Part shown: positions 9,530 through 18,706 of the stretch, one piece after another
Layout: every line of letters begins with the position of its first letter
Numbering within the stretch: the stretch's first letter is position 1
Assembly: GCA_910575445.1 (NCBI GenBank)
Contig: CAJTFW010000007.1
Coordinates: 185,421-249,420, forward strand
Length of the DNA stretch: 64,000 bases
Direction: 5' to 3'
Source: Lachnospiraceae bacterium
GTDB taxonomy: Bacteria > Bacillota > Clostridia > Lachnospirales > Lachnospiraceae
Position numbers and translations under genes: made by a program
Notes under the pieces: model-generated
Told to the model about the DNA's origin: nothing
The model's input: the letters and a program-made list of their open reading frames with translations, nothing else
Database searches by the model: none

Positions 9530-10657
9530 TTATTTCCCATTCATTCCATCCAGCTTTTTCTTCTTATATTCCTGATAGCACCCCTTCTCAATCGCCTCCC
9601 GAATCTCTTCCATCATATGATTATAAAAATACAGGTTATGCAACACACAAAGCCGCATTCCAAGCATCTCTTTTGCCTTTAGAAGATGTCTGATATATGC
9701 CCTTGTATACCGCCTGCACGCCGGACAAGCACACCCTTCTTCTATTGGTCTGTCATCCAACTCATACTGTGCATTTAAAAGGTTTAATTTTCCATGATTG
9801 GTATACACATGCCCATGCCTGCCATTCCGGCTCGGATACACACAGTCAAAAAAATCCACCCCGCGCTCCACAGCCTCTAAAATATTCGCCGGTGTTCCAA
9901 CCCCCATCAGATACGTCGGCTTCTCCACTGGAAGATGTGGAATTACTGCTTCAATAATATGATACATCTCCTCATGGCTCTCTCCCACAGCCAGACCACC
10001 AATCGCATACCCCGGAAGTTCCAGCTCTGCAATCTCCTTTGCATGTTCCACACGAATATCCTCATAGATTGCCCCCTGGTTAATCCCAAACAATAGCTGT
10101 TCTTTGTTAATTGTATCACGAAGTTCACAAAGCCGCGCCATCTCTGTCTTACATCTTTTCAGCCAGCGCGTCGTCCGCTCCACCGAAGCCTTTACATATC
10201 CTCTGTCTGCCTTACTTGGTGCACACTCATCAAACGCCATCGCTATTGTAGAAGCCAGATTCGACTGAATCTGCATACTCTCCTCCGGCCCCATAAATAT
10301 CTTCTTTCCATCAACATGAGAGTGAAAATACACCCCTTCTTCTTTAATCTTGCGAAGTCCTGCCAGTGAAAACACCTGAAATCCGCCTGAATCCGTTAAG
10401 ATTGGCTTGTCCCAAGACATAAACTTATGCAGTCCTCCCATCTGCTTTACCACCAAGTCTCCTGGTCTGACATGCAGATGATAAGTATTAGACAACTCCA
10501 CCTGTGTCCCAATCTCCTCTAAATCCTCTGTAGAGACAGCCCCTTTAATCGCTGCCGCAGTTCCTACATTCATAAACACTGGTGTCTGAATCACTCCATG
10601 AACGGTATGAAACTCTCCACGTTTTGCATTTCCATCTTTTTTTATCAATCGATACAT
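9530..10657 (-). CDS. tgt: Queuine/preQ1 tRNA-ribosyltransferase
   Basis: A 375-residue enzyme that exchanges G34 of GUN-anticodon tRNAs for preQ1 in queuosine synthesis. The active-site region DSGGFQVFSLAGLRKI, the nucleophile region DCVYPSRNGRHGHV, and the zinc site CACPACRRYTRAYIRHLL ... HNLYFY are all present. I start at ATG 10657 (MYRLIKKDGNAKRGEF) with GGAGG upstream; the longer frame reads into a repeat element. A queT transporter with a preQ1-type riboswitch lies at 54.4 kb, so the cell may scavenge queuosine precursors. Confidence 0.95.
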   Translation of the reverse strand: MYRLIKKDGNAKRGEFHTVHGVIQTPVFMNVGTAAAIKGAVSTEDLEEIGTQVELSNTYHLHVRPGDLVVKQMGGLHKFMSWDKPILTDSGGFQVFSLAGLRKIKEEGVYFHSHVDGKKIFMGPEESMQIQSNLASTIAMAFDECAPSKADRGYVKASVERTTRWLKRCKTEMARLCELRDTINKEQLLFGINQGAIYEDIRVEHAKEIAELELPGYAIGGLAVGESHEEMYHIIEAVIPHLPVEKPTYLMGVGTPANILEAVERGVDFFDCVYPSRNGRHGHVYTNHGKLNLLNAQYELDDRPIEEGCACPACRRYTRAYIRHLLKAKEMLGMRLCVLHNLYFYNHMMEEIREAIEKGCYQEYKKKKLDGMNGK

Positions 10658-10736
10658 TATCTTCCTCCATTTAAGCTTATGATAGTGTAACTTTACTTTT
10701 GAGAGCAAATGTTTTTGATGCAAGGGACGCCCGCCA

Positions 10737-10890
10737 CGACCTGGTAGATGTTCCTTCCAGACCCCGCTCGCGCTTAATGAACGCCTATAGCGGTACTAAA
10801 TTCGCGACTGCGCGGCTTAGCGCCGCTTGCGCTCATTAAGTGCCGATGGCGTCCAATGGGTCTTGCAGGAACATCTACCAGGCCATGTCG
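10737..10890. repeat. Palindromic module, copy B
   Basis: It has the same module as A but in inverted orientation. The outer arms are CGACCTGGTAGATGTTCC and GGAACATCTACCAGG...GTCG. The inside has AGACCCC, AATGAACGCC and GGCGTCCAATGGGTCT. Confidence 0.85.
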
Positions 10891-11065
10891 GGCTGTGTAT
10901 TGGCTTCGATATGTACGCTTCGGGCGGAACATTGTGTTAAAATCCGTATTTTTTCGTGCCTTACCAACTTCGATATGTACACTATAGACAGAACATTACA
11001 CCTATATGCTCTACACAGTATTACGGGATAGTGGTTTATATCGTATCGGTAGCCGTAGTCAGCCA

Positions 11066-11222
11066 GGGCGGGAGGGCAGTAGGTTCCTGAAAGACCCATT
11101 GGACGCCATCGGCACTTAATGAGCGCAAGCGGCGCTAAGCCGCGCAGTCGCGAATTTAGTACCGCTATAGGCGTTCATTAAGCGAGAGCGGGGTCTGGAA
11201 GGAACCTACTGCCCTCCCGTCC
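11066..11222. repeat. Palindromic module, copy C
   Basis: It has the same orientation as copy A. The outer arms GGGCGGGAGGGCAGTAGG and CCTACTGCCCTCCCGTCC pair almost perfectly, with bases different from those in A and B. Confidence 0.85.
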
Positions 11223-11317
11223 TAGCGTCCTAACGTCCTCCATACTCCAAAATATAAATTCTCATTTACATTCTCACCCCACCTAAAACTTTACACTACC
11301 CCAAGCCTACAAAATCA

Positions 11318-11346
11318 TTTACAAACCAAAGTATATTATATATACT
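11318..11346 (+). promoter_or_regulatory. Sigma-A promoter of aroC
   Basis: TTTACA (11318-11323) and TATACT (11341-11346) are separated by 17 bp, about 70 bp before the aroC start and just after the right end of the composite element. Confidence 0.65.
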
Positions 11347-11415
11347 AAATCCTAGTCAACAAAATTCAAAATACACGCACAGAAATCACATTCTATGCAG
11401 AATAGGAGTATACAT

Positions 11416-12516
11416 ATGGCAGGCTCTACACTTGGCACTATCTTTTCTATCACTACCTGGGGAGAATCCCACGGCAAAGGCATCGGCGTGGTTATTGATG
11501 GCTGTCCTGCAGGACTTCCACTTACAGAGTCCGATATCCAACCCTATCTAAACCGCAGAAAACCTGGGCAGTCCCGCTTTACCACCCCCCGCAAAGAAGA
11601 TGACAAAGTCGAAATCCTCTCTGGTGTCTTTGAAGGCATGACCACAGGAACCCCCATCTCCCTGATTGTAAAAAATACTTCTCAGCGTTCTAAAGACTAC
11701 TCGGAGATTGCCTCTTATTATCGTCCCGGACACGCGGACTACACCTACGACCAAAAATACGGCTTTCGTGACTACACCGGCGGCGGACGCTCCTCCGGCC
11801 GTGAGACTATCGCCCGCGTCGCTGCTGGTGCTATCGCTGCCAAGCTTCTAAAAGAATTAAATATTACCATAACTGCCTATACCAAATCCATCGGTCCTGT
11901 TACTATCGAATACGACCGCTTTGACCTTTCTAGCATGGAGCAAAACGCTGTCAATATGCCTGACCCTGTCGCTGCCAAGCTCGCTGAAGCCCACCTAGAC
12001 GCCTGTAGAGCCCAAAAAGACTCCTGTGGCGGTATGATTGAATGTAGGATAAAAGGCCTTCCTGTAGGCATTGGAGAGCCCTGCTTTGACAAATTAAGTG
12101 CCAACCTGGCCAAATCCATCTGCTCTATCGGCGCTGTCAAAGGTTTTGAGATAGGCGATGGCTTCTCTAGTGCCAAGGCATATGGCAGCACCAACAACGA
12201 TGCTTTTTATATAGAAGATGGTGCTATCCATAAAAAGACCAACCATTCTGGAGGTATCTTAGGTGGTCTAAGCGATGGCAGCGACCTTGTTTTTCGTGCT
12301 GCCTTCAAACCCACTCCTTCTATCGCCTCTTTACAAGAGACGGTCAACAAATCCGGTGAACCTATCACCATCTCCATCCATGGCCGCCACGACCCTATCA
12401 TCGTCCCCCGCGCAGTCGTTGTCGTCGAATGTATGGCTGCTTTGACTACTTTGGATATGCTCCTTCAGAGTATGACCTCCCGCTTAGACCATATTAAGAC
12501 TTTCTTTCACCAATAA
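11416..12516 (+). CDS. aroC: Chorismate synthase
   Basis: A 366-residue FMN-dependent enzyme that converts EPSP to chorismate, the last common step to aromatic amino acids. It begins GSTLGTIFSITTWGESHGKGIGVVIDG. It contains SRFTTPRKEDDKVEILSG, RPGHADYTYDQKYGFRDYTGGGRSSGRETIARVAAGA, and the C-terminal GRHDPIIVPRAVVVVE. The chosen ATG at 11416 is seven bases after AGGAG; the earlier in-frame ATG at 11395 precedes that site. It stands alone between a repeat element and a terminator. Other shikimate genes are not in the window. Confidence 0.95.
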   Translation: MAGSTLGTIFSITTWGESHGKGIGVVIDGCPAGLPLTESDIQPYLNRRKPGQSRFTTPRKEDDKVEILSGVFEGMTTGTPISLIVKNTSQRSKDYSEIASYYRPGHADYTYDQKYGFRDYTGGGRSSGRETIARVAAGAIAAKLLKELNITITAYTKSIGPVTIEYDRFDLSSMEQNAVNMPDPVAAKLAEAHLDACRAQKDSCGGMIECRIKGLPVGIGEPCFDKLSANLAKSICSIGAVKGFEIGDGFSSAKAYGSTNNDAFYIEDGAIHKKTNHSGGILGGLSDGSDLVFRAAFKPTPSIASLQETVNKSGEPITISIHGRHDPIIVPRAVVVVECMAALTTLDMLLQSMTSRLDHIKTFFHQ

Positions 12517-12535
12517 TATGTACCGGCTACTAGCT

Positions 12536-12576
12536 AAGACGGCAAAGCGGCTATCCCATCCGCTTTGCCGTCTTTT
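12536..12576 (+). terminator. aroC terminator
   Basis: The stem AAGACGGCAAAGCGG / CCGCTTTGCCGTCTT is followed by TTTT. The A-rich 5' side could also stop transcripts from the minus strand. Confidence 0.85.
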
Positions 12577-12601
12577 GTGACAATCCCTAATTTATCACTT
12601 T

Positions 12602-12859
12602 TTACAGCATAGATTCTGCCTTAAACAGCGACTTCACATGCTCAATCTCTTCTTTTGTCGCCTTAGCTGCTGGCACATAATAAGACTTTTCTCTCGCAAT
12701 CTGATACAGCTGCTCCTGTGCTGTCTCTGCCTTATTTCTCATCTGTTTTAATGTCTGCTTTAACTGCGGGTTCTCGCTCTGCGTAATAAATTCCGCATAC
12801 ATCTTAAGCTCTCCGTTAATCCCCACAAGTGCATCGCTGACCATCGTCTTTTCATCCAT
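12602..12859 (-). CDS. CotF-type spore coat protein
   Basis: An 85-residue helical protein (MVSDALVGINGELKMYAEFI ... SYYVPAAKATKEEIEHVKSL). The pattern of a helical pair followed by a short YYVPA segment fits the CotF/coat-protein family of Clostridia. It lies 14 bp after a related small gene and is preceded by a clear AGGAGGGG site. The two proteins probably act together in the spore or coat, but which compartment cannot be read from sequence. No sporulation promoter was convincing. Confidence 0.65.
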   Translation of the reverse strand: MDEKTMVSDALVGINGELKMYAEFITQSENPQLKQTLKQMRNKAETAQEQLYQIAREKSYYVPAAKATKEEIEHVKSLFKAESML

Positions 12860-12873
12860 CTTACTGACCCCTC

Positions 12874-13059
12874 CTATTTTAAGAATCCCATTAACTGCTG
12901 CTTATTCTCCTTTGCCGACTGCGCTGCCTGCTGAAAATACTGTTTTACCTGTTTGTCGCTCGCCTGTTCTGCATATGCACACATCTTTGCCTGGCAAGTC
13001 TCGCTTCCGCCAATCAAATGGCGAAGATTCTGAACGTCTAATTCTGATAATTCTGACAT
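12874..13059 (-). CDS. Small spore coat-like protein
   Basis: A 61-residue protein, MSELSELDVQNLRHLIGGSE followed by TCQAKMCAYAEQASDKQVKQ and a C-terminal helix. It matches the small proteins that pair with CotF-like proteins in Lachnospiraceae (LRHLIGG motif, then a long helix). The start at 13059 is chosen because AGGAGGAA precedes it; the longer frame start at 13095 has no such site. It is co-transcribed with the next gene downstream. The spore role comes from family resemblance only. Confidence 0.6.
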   Translation of the reverse strand: MSELSELDVQNLRHLIGGSETCQAKMCAYAEQASDKQVKQYFQQAAQSAKENKQQLMGFLK

Positions 13060-13149
13060 AAAAAATTCCTCCTTATTTTCCATACGTACTTGCAAGGGTA
13101 GTATGTGAAAATAAAGAGGAATTATTCTCCCAAATTCTTACGATTATGA

Positions 13150-14592
13150 TTACATCATGTCATCATAAAGTTCTTCATATTGTTTTGCTGAATTTTTCCA
13201 GGAAAAATCTACCTTCATTGCTCTCTCCACCATCTTATTCCAGGAACGCTTTTTATCATAATACACGGACTGCGCATAACGGACCGCCGCCAGCATCTCA
13301 TGTGCGTTATAATTTGTAAAGCTAAATCCAGTGCCTTTCTCCTCAAACTCATTATATGGCTCTACCGTATCCTTAAGACCTCCCGTTTCCCGCACAATCG
13401 GAAGCGTGCCATATCTTAGGCTCATCAGCTGACTTAGTCCACATGGCTCAAACTGAGACGGCATCAAAAATACATCGCTTGCTGCATAGATCTTATGGGA
13501 AAGTTCTTCCGAGTAATAGATGCATGCTGCCACCTTTCCATTATATTTCCATGCAAAATGCCGAAACATATTTTCATAGCGCTCTTCCCCCGTACCAAGC
13601 ACCACAATCTGTACCTCGTCCTGACAAAGCTCATCCATCACACAGTCAATCAAGTCAAATCCTTTCTGGTCTGTCAGTCTTGATACAATACCAATCAGCA
13701 TCTTTTTCTTATCAACCTCTAAGCCAAGCTCCTTCTGAAGTGCTAACTTATTCTTCACCTTATCCGTCTTGAATGTCTTCACAGAATAACACTTGCTAAT
13801 CATGGAATCCGTCTCTGGGTTCCACTCTCTATAGTCCAATCCGTTTACGATGCCACGCAGGCAATTTGTACGTGCCCGCATCAGACCATCTAGATGTTCC
13901 CCATAATACGGTGTCTGAATCTCCTTTGCATAGGTATGGCTCACCGTTGTCACATAATCCGAATAGACAATTCCTCCTTTTAGATAGTTGGCATCCCCAA
14001 ATGCCTCTAATTTATCCGAAGTAAAATAAGACATCGATAACCCTGTCGCATCCTGAACTGCTGGAATATTCCAGATTCCCTGGAATTTCAGGTTGTGAAT
14101 GGTCATAATAGACTTCATATTTACATAGAACTCACCCTGATGAAAACTATCTTTTAGATAGACTGGCACAAGCCCTGTCTGCCAGTCATGACAGTGTACA
14201 ATATCAGGCTGATACTCCACAACCGGAAGAATCGACAGTGCGGCCTTTGAGAAAAATGCAAATTTCTCCACATCCTCATGTATGTATCCATATGGTTTAT
14301 CCCCTGCGAAATAATATTCATTATCAATAAAATAATATTGGATACCCTCATACTTCATCTCAAAAATCCCTACATATTGGCTTCTCCAGGCCATATCCAT
14401 ATAGAAACTCGTTACAAAATTCATCTTCTCCTTCCAGGCAGGAGCAATACACAGATAATTTGGAACGATGACACGTACTTCATAGTTGTCCTGGTTGAAG
14501 TATCTTGGCAAAGACCCCACTACATCTGCAAGTCCACCTGTCTTCACAAACGGCACACATTCAGACGCAATAAACAAAACCTTCTTCTTCAT
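13150..14592 (-). CDS. glgA: Glycogen synthase (ADP-glucose type)
   Basis: A 480-residue GT5 glycosyltransferase that extends alpha-1,4-glucan from ADP-glucose. The nucleotide-binding KTGGLADVVGSLP (17-29) is at the N-terminus. The C-terminal half has GIVSRLTDQKGFDLI and the catalytic E in SQFEPCGLSQLMSLRYGTLPIVRETGGL. The ATG at 14592 has GAGGGG upstream. It sits alone between spo0A and the coat genes, with the branching enzyme glgB 8 kb away. glgC and glgD are not in the window. Confidence 0.95.
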   Translation of the reverse strand: MKKKVLFIASECVPFVKTGGLADVVGSLPRYFNQDNYEVRVIVPNYLCIAPAWKEKMNFVTSFYMDMAWRSQYVGIFEMKYEGIQYYFIDNEYYFAGDKPYGYIHEDVEKFAFFSKAALSILPVVEYQPDIVHCHDWQTGLVPVYLKDSFHQGEFYVNMKSIMTIHNLKFQGIWNIPAVQDATGLSMSYFTSDKLEAFGDANYLKGGIVYSDYVTTVSHTYAKEIQTPYYGEHLDGLMRARTNCLRGIVNGLDYREWNPETDSMISKCYSVKTFKTDKVKNKLALQKELGLEVDKKKMLIGIVSRLTDQKGFDLIDCVMDELCQDEVQIVVLGTGEERYENMFRHFAWKYNGKVAACIYYSEELSHKIYAASDVFLMPSQFEPCGLSQLMSLRYGTLPIVRETGGLKDTVEPYNEFEEKGTGFSFTNYNAHEMLAAVRYAQSVYYDKKRSWNKMVERAMKVDFSWKNSAKQYEELYDDMM

Positions 14593-14670
14593 GTTTCCCC
14601 TCCAGCTCGTAATCTAATGTAGTATTTATTATACCAAAGATTACATGCCTTTAAAAGGTATTTTCATGAA

Positions 14671-15471
14671 TTAACCATGTTTTTTATAATCCAGACGAAT
14701 TTTATCTGCAATCAGTGCAATAAATTCCGAGTTCGTCGGTTTGCCCTTTCCTACGCTGACCGTATAACCAAACAATTCATCGATAGTATCCATCTTGCCT
14801 CTGCTCCATGCGACCTCAATCGCATGACGGATGGCACGCTCAACTCTGCTTGGTGTTGTCTGGTGATTTTTTGCTATGGTCGGATACAGGATTTTCGTAA
14901 TAGAATTCAGCATATTCATATCTTCAACTGCCATCATAATTGCATCTCTTAAATACTGATATCCTTTAATATGAGCAGGAACGCCGATTTCATGAATCAT
15001 ATTGGTGACATCTGTTTCCAGATTTCGCTCCATATAATCCATCTTGGTCTCATATGGAACAACCTTTCGTATCTCTGTCTTCCTCTTTTGTCTGTCTGCT
15101 TTTAGACTCTGAATACGGCTTAGCAACATCTCATGGTCAAATGGTTTCATGATATAATAGCGCGCACCCAGAAGAAATGCATCCTCAGTGATTCTCTCCT
15201 GGCCGATTGCAGAAATCACAACAAATTCCGGCTTTTTCTGGATGTGAATGTCCTGACCGATTTTTTCCATTACCGTCAATCCGTCTAATTTTGGCATAAT
15301 AATATCCAATAAGACAATATCAGGCTCTTTATCTTTGATAATCTGGCACACTTCTTCGCCATCTCTTGCCACACCAACAATCTGAATATCTTCATCTTGG
15401 CGCAGGATGCCGTCTAGAATTCCGATCATTCTTTCGTTATCATCTGCAATAGCGACACTCCATTTACCCAT
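14671..15471 (-). CDS. spo0A: Sporulation master regulator Spo0A
   Basis: A 266-residue response regulator controlling entry into sporulation. The receiver domain has the acidic pair D10-D11 and the phosphoacceptor D56 ([14 protein letters not shown]), with K in YYIMKPF. The C-terminal DNA-binding domain (about 160-266) includes the recognition region [21 protein letters not shown] and [20 protein letters not shown]. The ATG at 15471 follows AGGAGG. No spoIVB is upstream, unlike in many spore formers. A perfect 0A box and a sigma-A promoter precede the gene. Confidence 0.97.
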   Translation of the reverse strand: MGKWSVAIADDNERMIGILDGILRQDEDIQIVGVARDGEEVCQIIKDKEPDIVLLDIIMPKLDGLTVMEKIGQDIHIQKKPEFVVISAIGQERITEDAFLLGARYYIMKPFDHEMLLSRIQSLKADRQKRKTEIRKVVPYETKMDYMERNLETDVTNMIHEIGVPAHIKGYQYLRDAIMMAVEDMNMLNSITKILYPTIAKNHQTTPSRVERAIRHAIEVAWSRGKMDTIDELFGYTVSVGKGKPTNSEFIALIADKIRLDYKKHG

Positions 15472-15550
15472 TTGTCATCCTCCTTTTCTTTCATTCCAAC
15501 TGTCTCCTTTCTACAGTTTCATACAAAAGCTATCAGCGTTCACAGTCAGA

Positions 15551-15579
15551 ATTATAGGAAAAGTCCGATTTTCTTACAA
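15551..15579 (-). promoter_or_regulatory. Sigma-A promoter of spo0A
   Basis: On the minus strand, TTGTAA (15574-15579) and perfect TATAAT (15551-15556) are separated by 17 bp, giving a leader of about 75 nt. Confidence 0.7.
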
Positions 15580-15608
15580 GCAAATCCTATCGTGCAGATT
15601 CGATGTTA

Positions 15609-15615
15609 TTCGACA
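15609..15615 (-). promoter_or_regulatory. 0A box upstream of spo0A
   Basis: A perfect TGTCGAA (0A box core) lies 30 bp upstream of the -35 element. A weaker ATCGAA copy follows on the promoter side. It fits autoregulation by Spo0A. Confidence 0.6.
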
Positions 15616-15645
15616 TAAAAAGAGCCGGGACGCACCCGACTCTTC
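15616..15645 (-). terminator. Terminator of the RND pump operon
   Basis: On the minus strand AAGAGTCGGG / CCCGGCTCTT is followed by TTTTAT, directly after the RND transporter stop codon. Confidence 0.85.
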
Positions 15646-15648
15646 TTT

Positions 15649-18600
15649 TTATAGGCGAAATTCGTTGTCTTCTGTAAAATCGTCGTCATTTTTTTTCCAG
15701 AAATACCATTTCTGACGGCGTTCTCTTCGCTCTTTTTTGCTTCTTCCATATACCAGAAGATAGAAAACTGGCATCAGAACCAGAATCAAAAGCGTCGATG
15801 CCACCAGTCCTCCGATAATGATAATCGCCATACCAGACATCATCTCTGTACCACTTCCAAGCCCAAGCGCCATCGGAATCATAGAGATAACCGTGGTAAG
15901 CGTTGTCATCAGAATCGGACGAAGCCTGGTCTGTCCGCTTCGTACCAGCGCATCTTCTACTGGCATTCGCATCCGCAACTCATTGACACCATCCACATAG
16001 AGAATACCATTGTTTACCACGATACCTACAAGCATCAAAATTCCCATAAGAGATGTCATGCTGATGGCCTGGCCTGTGATATACAAAAGTCCAAAGGAGC
16101 CAATCAAACTAAATGGAATACTTAACATCACCATCAGAGAATATTTCGGTGACTCAAACTGCATCGCCATCACCAAAAATACCAAAAACATCGCAGCAGC
16201 AATCGCAAGGCCAAGAGAGGTAAAGGACTCTATCATCATCTCGTCCATACTGTTCTGTGCAATCTCTACGGTATTGGCAAAGTTCATATTCTCTGCGCGT
16301 TCTTCTAGTTCTTCCTGAATCGTGCTCAGATTCTCAGACAGACAGGTTGCATTGATGGTCAAGGTATATTTGCCATCGGTCTTCATAATCGTCTGTTGTG
16401 AATCTGTATATTCCAAAGAGGCCATCTCAGAGAGTGGGACACCGCCTACCGATGCGCCCAAAAGCCGACTTGCATTGTCATAGGTCCCTTCCGGGAATTC
16501 GAGATAGACGCTGTATTCTTCTCCGTTAGAAGTAATTGTCATCGCCTCGGTTCCGCTAATCATACTGTAGAGCGCGCCTGCGACCTGTGCAGGCGTCATA
16601 CCATGGCTCATAGCATCTAGTGGGTCTACAACCACACGAATCTGCGTAGCGGTCTCTCCAGCGCTGTTAGACACATTCAATACGCCTGGTATCGTCCATG
16701 CTTCTTCCTCCACCATCGAGACAGCTTCCTTGATATCATCTAAGTCTGTGGAATTTAGCGTAAGTGAAGCTCCGGCACCTGTCGTCATCATCGCAGAAGT
16801 CTGGCTGCTGACTTCAATCGTAAGCTGCATATCTACAATATCACTGGTCTTAGCTATCCACTCATCTGCAACCTCCTGGCTTGACAGCTTTCTGTCATCC
16901 TTTAGATTGACAGAGATAGAGGCAGAGCCCTTCTGCGCCGTCAATGTATAATTTTCAACGTCCTCATGAGAAGCAACCATATCTTCTAGGCGCTGCATCC
17001 TCTCATCCACTTCTGTTACTTTGGTACCAGAACGAAACGTTGCACTGATGCTGACCATGCCTTCATCTATCGTAGGCATCAGCTCCGTCTCCATAAAACT
17101 TGCCAACACAAACGACAATACCAGAAGAATCACCGAGAACAGAACGCATGTTTTCTTTTTATGAAGCAGCTTTCTCTCAAACCAGTCATATCCCTCTTTC
17201 ATTCCATCCAAAAGGCCATTAATCTTCAGCTCTTTTTTCTCATTTGGCTTAAAGAGATGGAAGAACAGCGGCACCAACGTCATCGCAGAGATAAGCGACG
17301 CCAGCATTGCAAAGATAATTGTATAGCCAAGCTGTCCGAATATCTGCCCGCTTAGACCCTTCTGTAAGCAAAGTGGAAGGTATACAACGACCGTCGTAAT
17401 CGTGGATGCAATAATCGAGCCCACAACGCCACGTGCGCCCTGCAGGGCAGCCTCTTTAAAGTCCGGCATCCGGTCTTTAGCCCGAAAGCAGCTCTCAAGC
17501 ACGACAATCGAGCTGTCCACCATCATACCAATCGCAATCACCAAAGCACCTAGTGTAATCATATTAAGTGAAAATCCAGCCACTGCCATCACAATAATTG
17601 TGACAAGCAAAGAGATAGGCATCGAGCTTCCGACGATCAGGCTGGCTTTCCAGTCTCCAAAGAATATAAAGAGAATAATCATCGACAGAATAACGCCCAT
17701 AGCCAAGGTACTTGCTACAGAGCCCACTGCCTCCAAAATCTGCTCCGACATATCCATCGAGATATCCATCATCAGCTGGCTGTTTTCTTCTGCCATGCGG
17801 TTCATCACTTTTTTGACATCATTTACCATACCAAGCGTACTGGCGGTCTGGTTCTTAGTCACAGATACTGTGATGGTATCTTCTCCATTGAAGCGGCTGA
17901 TGCTGTCTGCATCTTTTTGTGACCAGCCAACCTCTGCAATATCTGAGAGCTGAATCATACTTCCTACAGAAGTAAACAGAGGAATCCTCTGAAGCTCCTG
18001 CACTGTCTGGTTGTTGGCTGTACTGATGGCACTGATGGACTGACTTCCCTGTTCTAGAGAGCCAAGCGGAATCGTAAAGTCTGTAGCAGCTATTGACTGC
18101 GCCACCTGGCTCATACTCATTCCATACTGATTCAGTGCTTCTTCATCCAAAAGCACCCGAATATAGTTCTCGCGTCCACCGCTTAGCTCCACATCTGCCA
18201 CGGTACTAATCGCCTCAAGCTCAGGAACAATCGTATCCTTAACCAGGGAATAGGCGTCGCTTCCATCTGTGGTGCTGACCGAATACATAATGCTTGGCAT
18301 CGCGTTAATATCCATCTGAATAACCATTGGTTCCTGACATTCTTCTGGCAAAGATGCTGCTGTAATGTCAAGTGCTGCCCGAAGGTCTAGATAAGCATCA
18401 TTGGTATCTACGCTGTAGTCATATTGCAGCATCACCATTGACACATTTTCCTGAGAGTATGACATTACCGTATCCACACCGCTTAAGCTTGCGACCTGGC
18501 CTTCTATCTCTCCGCTGACTAGCGTCTCTATCGACTCTGGGTCTGCACCTGGATAGACAGTCATTACCATCATAATCGGCATATCCATATCCGGCATAAG

Positions 18601-18705
18601 CTCTAGTCTTAGAGACATTAGAGAAGAAAATCCAAAGACAACTAAGGCTAGGACAAGCAGCAGTGTGGAGACAGGTCTTTTTAACGACAGTCTCGTCAAA
18701 TTCAT
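15649..18705 (-). CDS. RND family (HAE1-like) efflux pump
   Basis: A 1018-residue inner-membrane transporter with the RND plan: an N-terminal membrane helix (MNLTRLSLKRPVSTLLLVLALVVF), a first large extracytoplasmic loop, and a helix bundle with GALVIAIGMMVDSSIVVLESCFR. A second loop and a second bundle (GILMLVGIVVNNGILYVDGVNE) follow. Such pumps export drugs, lipids or peptides using proton motive force. The adaptor gene ends two bases upstream (TAA-T-ATG). No outer-membrane channel is expected in a Gram-positive cell. The substrate is unknown. The divergent two-component system probably controls it. Confidence 0.9.
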   Translation of the reverse strand: MNLTRLSLKRPVSTLLLVLALVVFGFSSLMSLRLELMPDMDMPIMMVMTVYPGADPESIETLVSGEIEGQVASLSGVDTVMSYSQENVSMVMLQYDYSVDTNDAYLDLRAALDITAASLPEECQEPMVIQMDINAMPSIMYSVSTTDGSDAYSLVKDTIVPELEAISTVADVELSGGRENYIRVLLDEEALNQYGMSMSQVAQSIAATDFTIPLGSLEQGSQSISAISTANNQTVQELQRIPLFTSVGSMIQLSDIAEVGWSQKDADSISRFNGEDTITVSVTKNQTASTLGMVNDVKKVMNRMAEENSQLMMDISMDMSEQILEAVGSVASTLAMGVILSMIILFIFFGDWKASLIVGSSMPISLLVTIIVMAVAGFSLNMITLGALVIAIGMMVDSSIVVLESCFRAKDRMPDFKEAALQGARGVVGSIIASTITTVVVYLPLCLQKGLSGQIFGQLGYTIIFAMLASLISAMTLVPLFFHLFKPNEKKELKINGLLDGMKEGYDWFERKLLHKKKTCVLFSVILLVLSFVLASFMETELMPTIDEGMVSISATFRSGTKVTEVDERMQRLEDMVASHEDVENYTLTAQKGSASISVNLKDDRKLSSQEVADEWIAKTSDIVDMQLTIEVSSQTSAMMTTGAGASLTLNSTDLDDIKEAVSMVEEEAWTIPGVLNVSNSAGETATQIRVVVDPLDAMSHGMTPAQVAGALYSMISGTEAMTITSNGEEYSVYLEFPEGTYDNASRLLGASVGGVPLSEMASLEYTDSQQTIMKTDGKYTLTINATCLSENLSTIQEELEERAENMNFANTVEIAQNSMDEMMIESFTSLGLAIAAAMFLVFLVMAMQFESPKYSLMVMLSIPFSLIGSFGLLYITGQAISMTSLMGILMLVGIVVNNGILYVDGVNELRMRMPVEDALVRSGQTRLRPILMTTLTTVISMIPMALGLGSGTEMMSGMAIIIIGGLVASTLLILVLMPVFYLLVYGRSKKERRERRQKWYFWKKNDDDFTEDNEFRL

Positions 18706-18706
18706 A

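Larger units (their letters stand above)
10683..11298. mobile_element. Composite palindromic element B-C (MITE-like, no ORF)
   Basis: This 616-bp intergenic element starts TAGTGTAACTTTACTTTT and ends TTACACTA, so its ends form an 8-bp inverted repeat. It holds two palindromic modules in opposite orientation (10737-10890 and 11066-11222) around a spacer that contains an internal partial duplication (TTCGATATGTACxC, twice). No gene or transposase is visible. A related element lies at 63258-63790 and a shortened one at 53455-53755. Target-site duplications are not evident, so mobility is inferred from the repeats only. Confidence 0.55.

Noticed and set aside
10875..11099. A 74-codon open frame in the composite element, and similar frames at 53695-53967 and 63358-63540
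   Set aside because: They run through palindromic modules (or the tRNA at 53.9 kb), have no ribosome site and no family resemblance.
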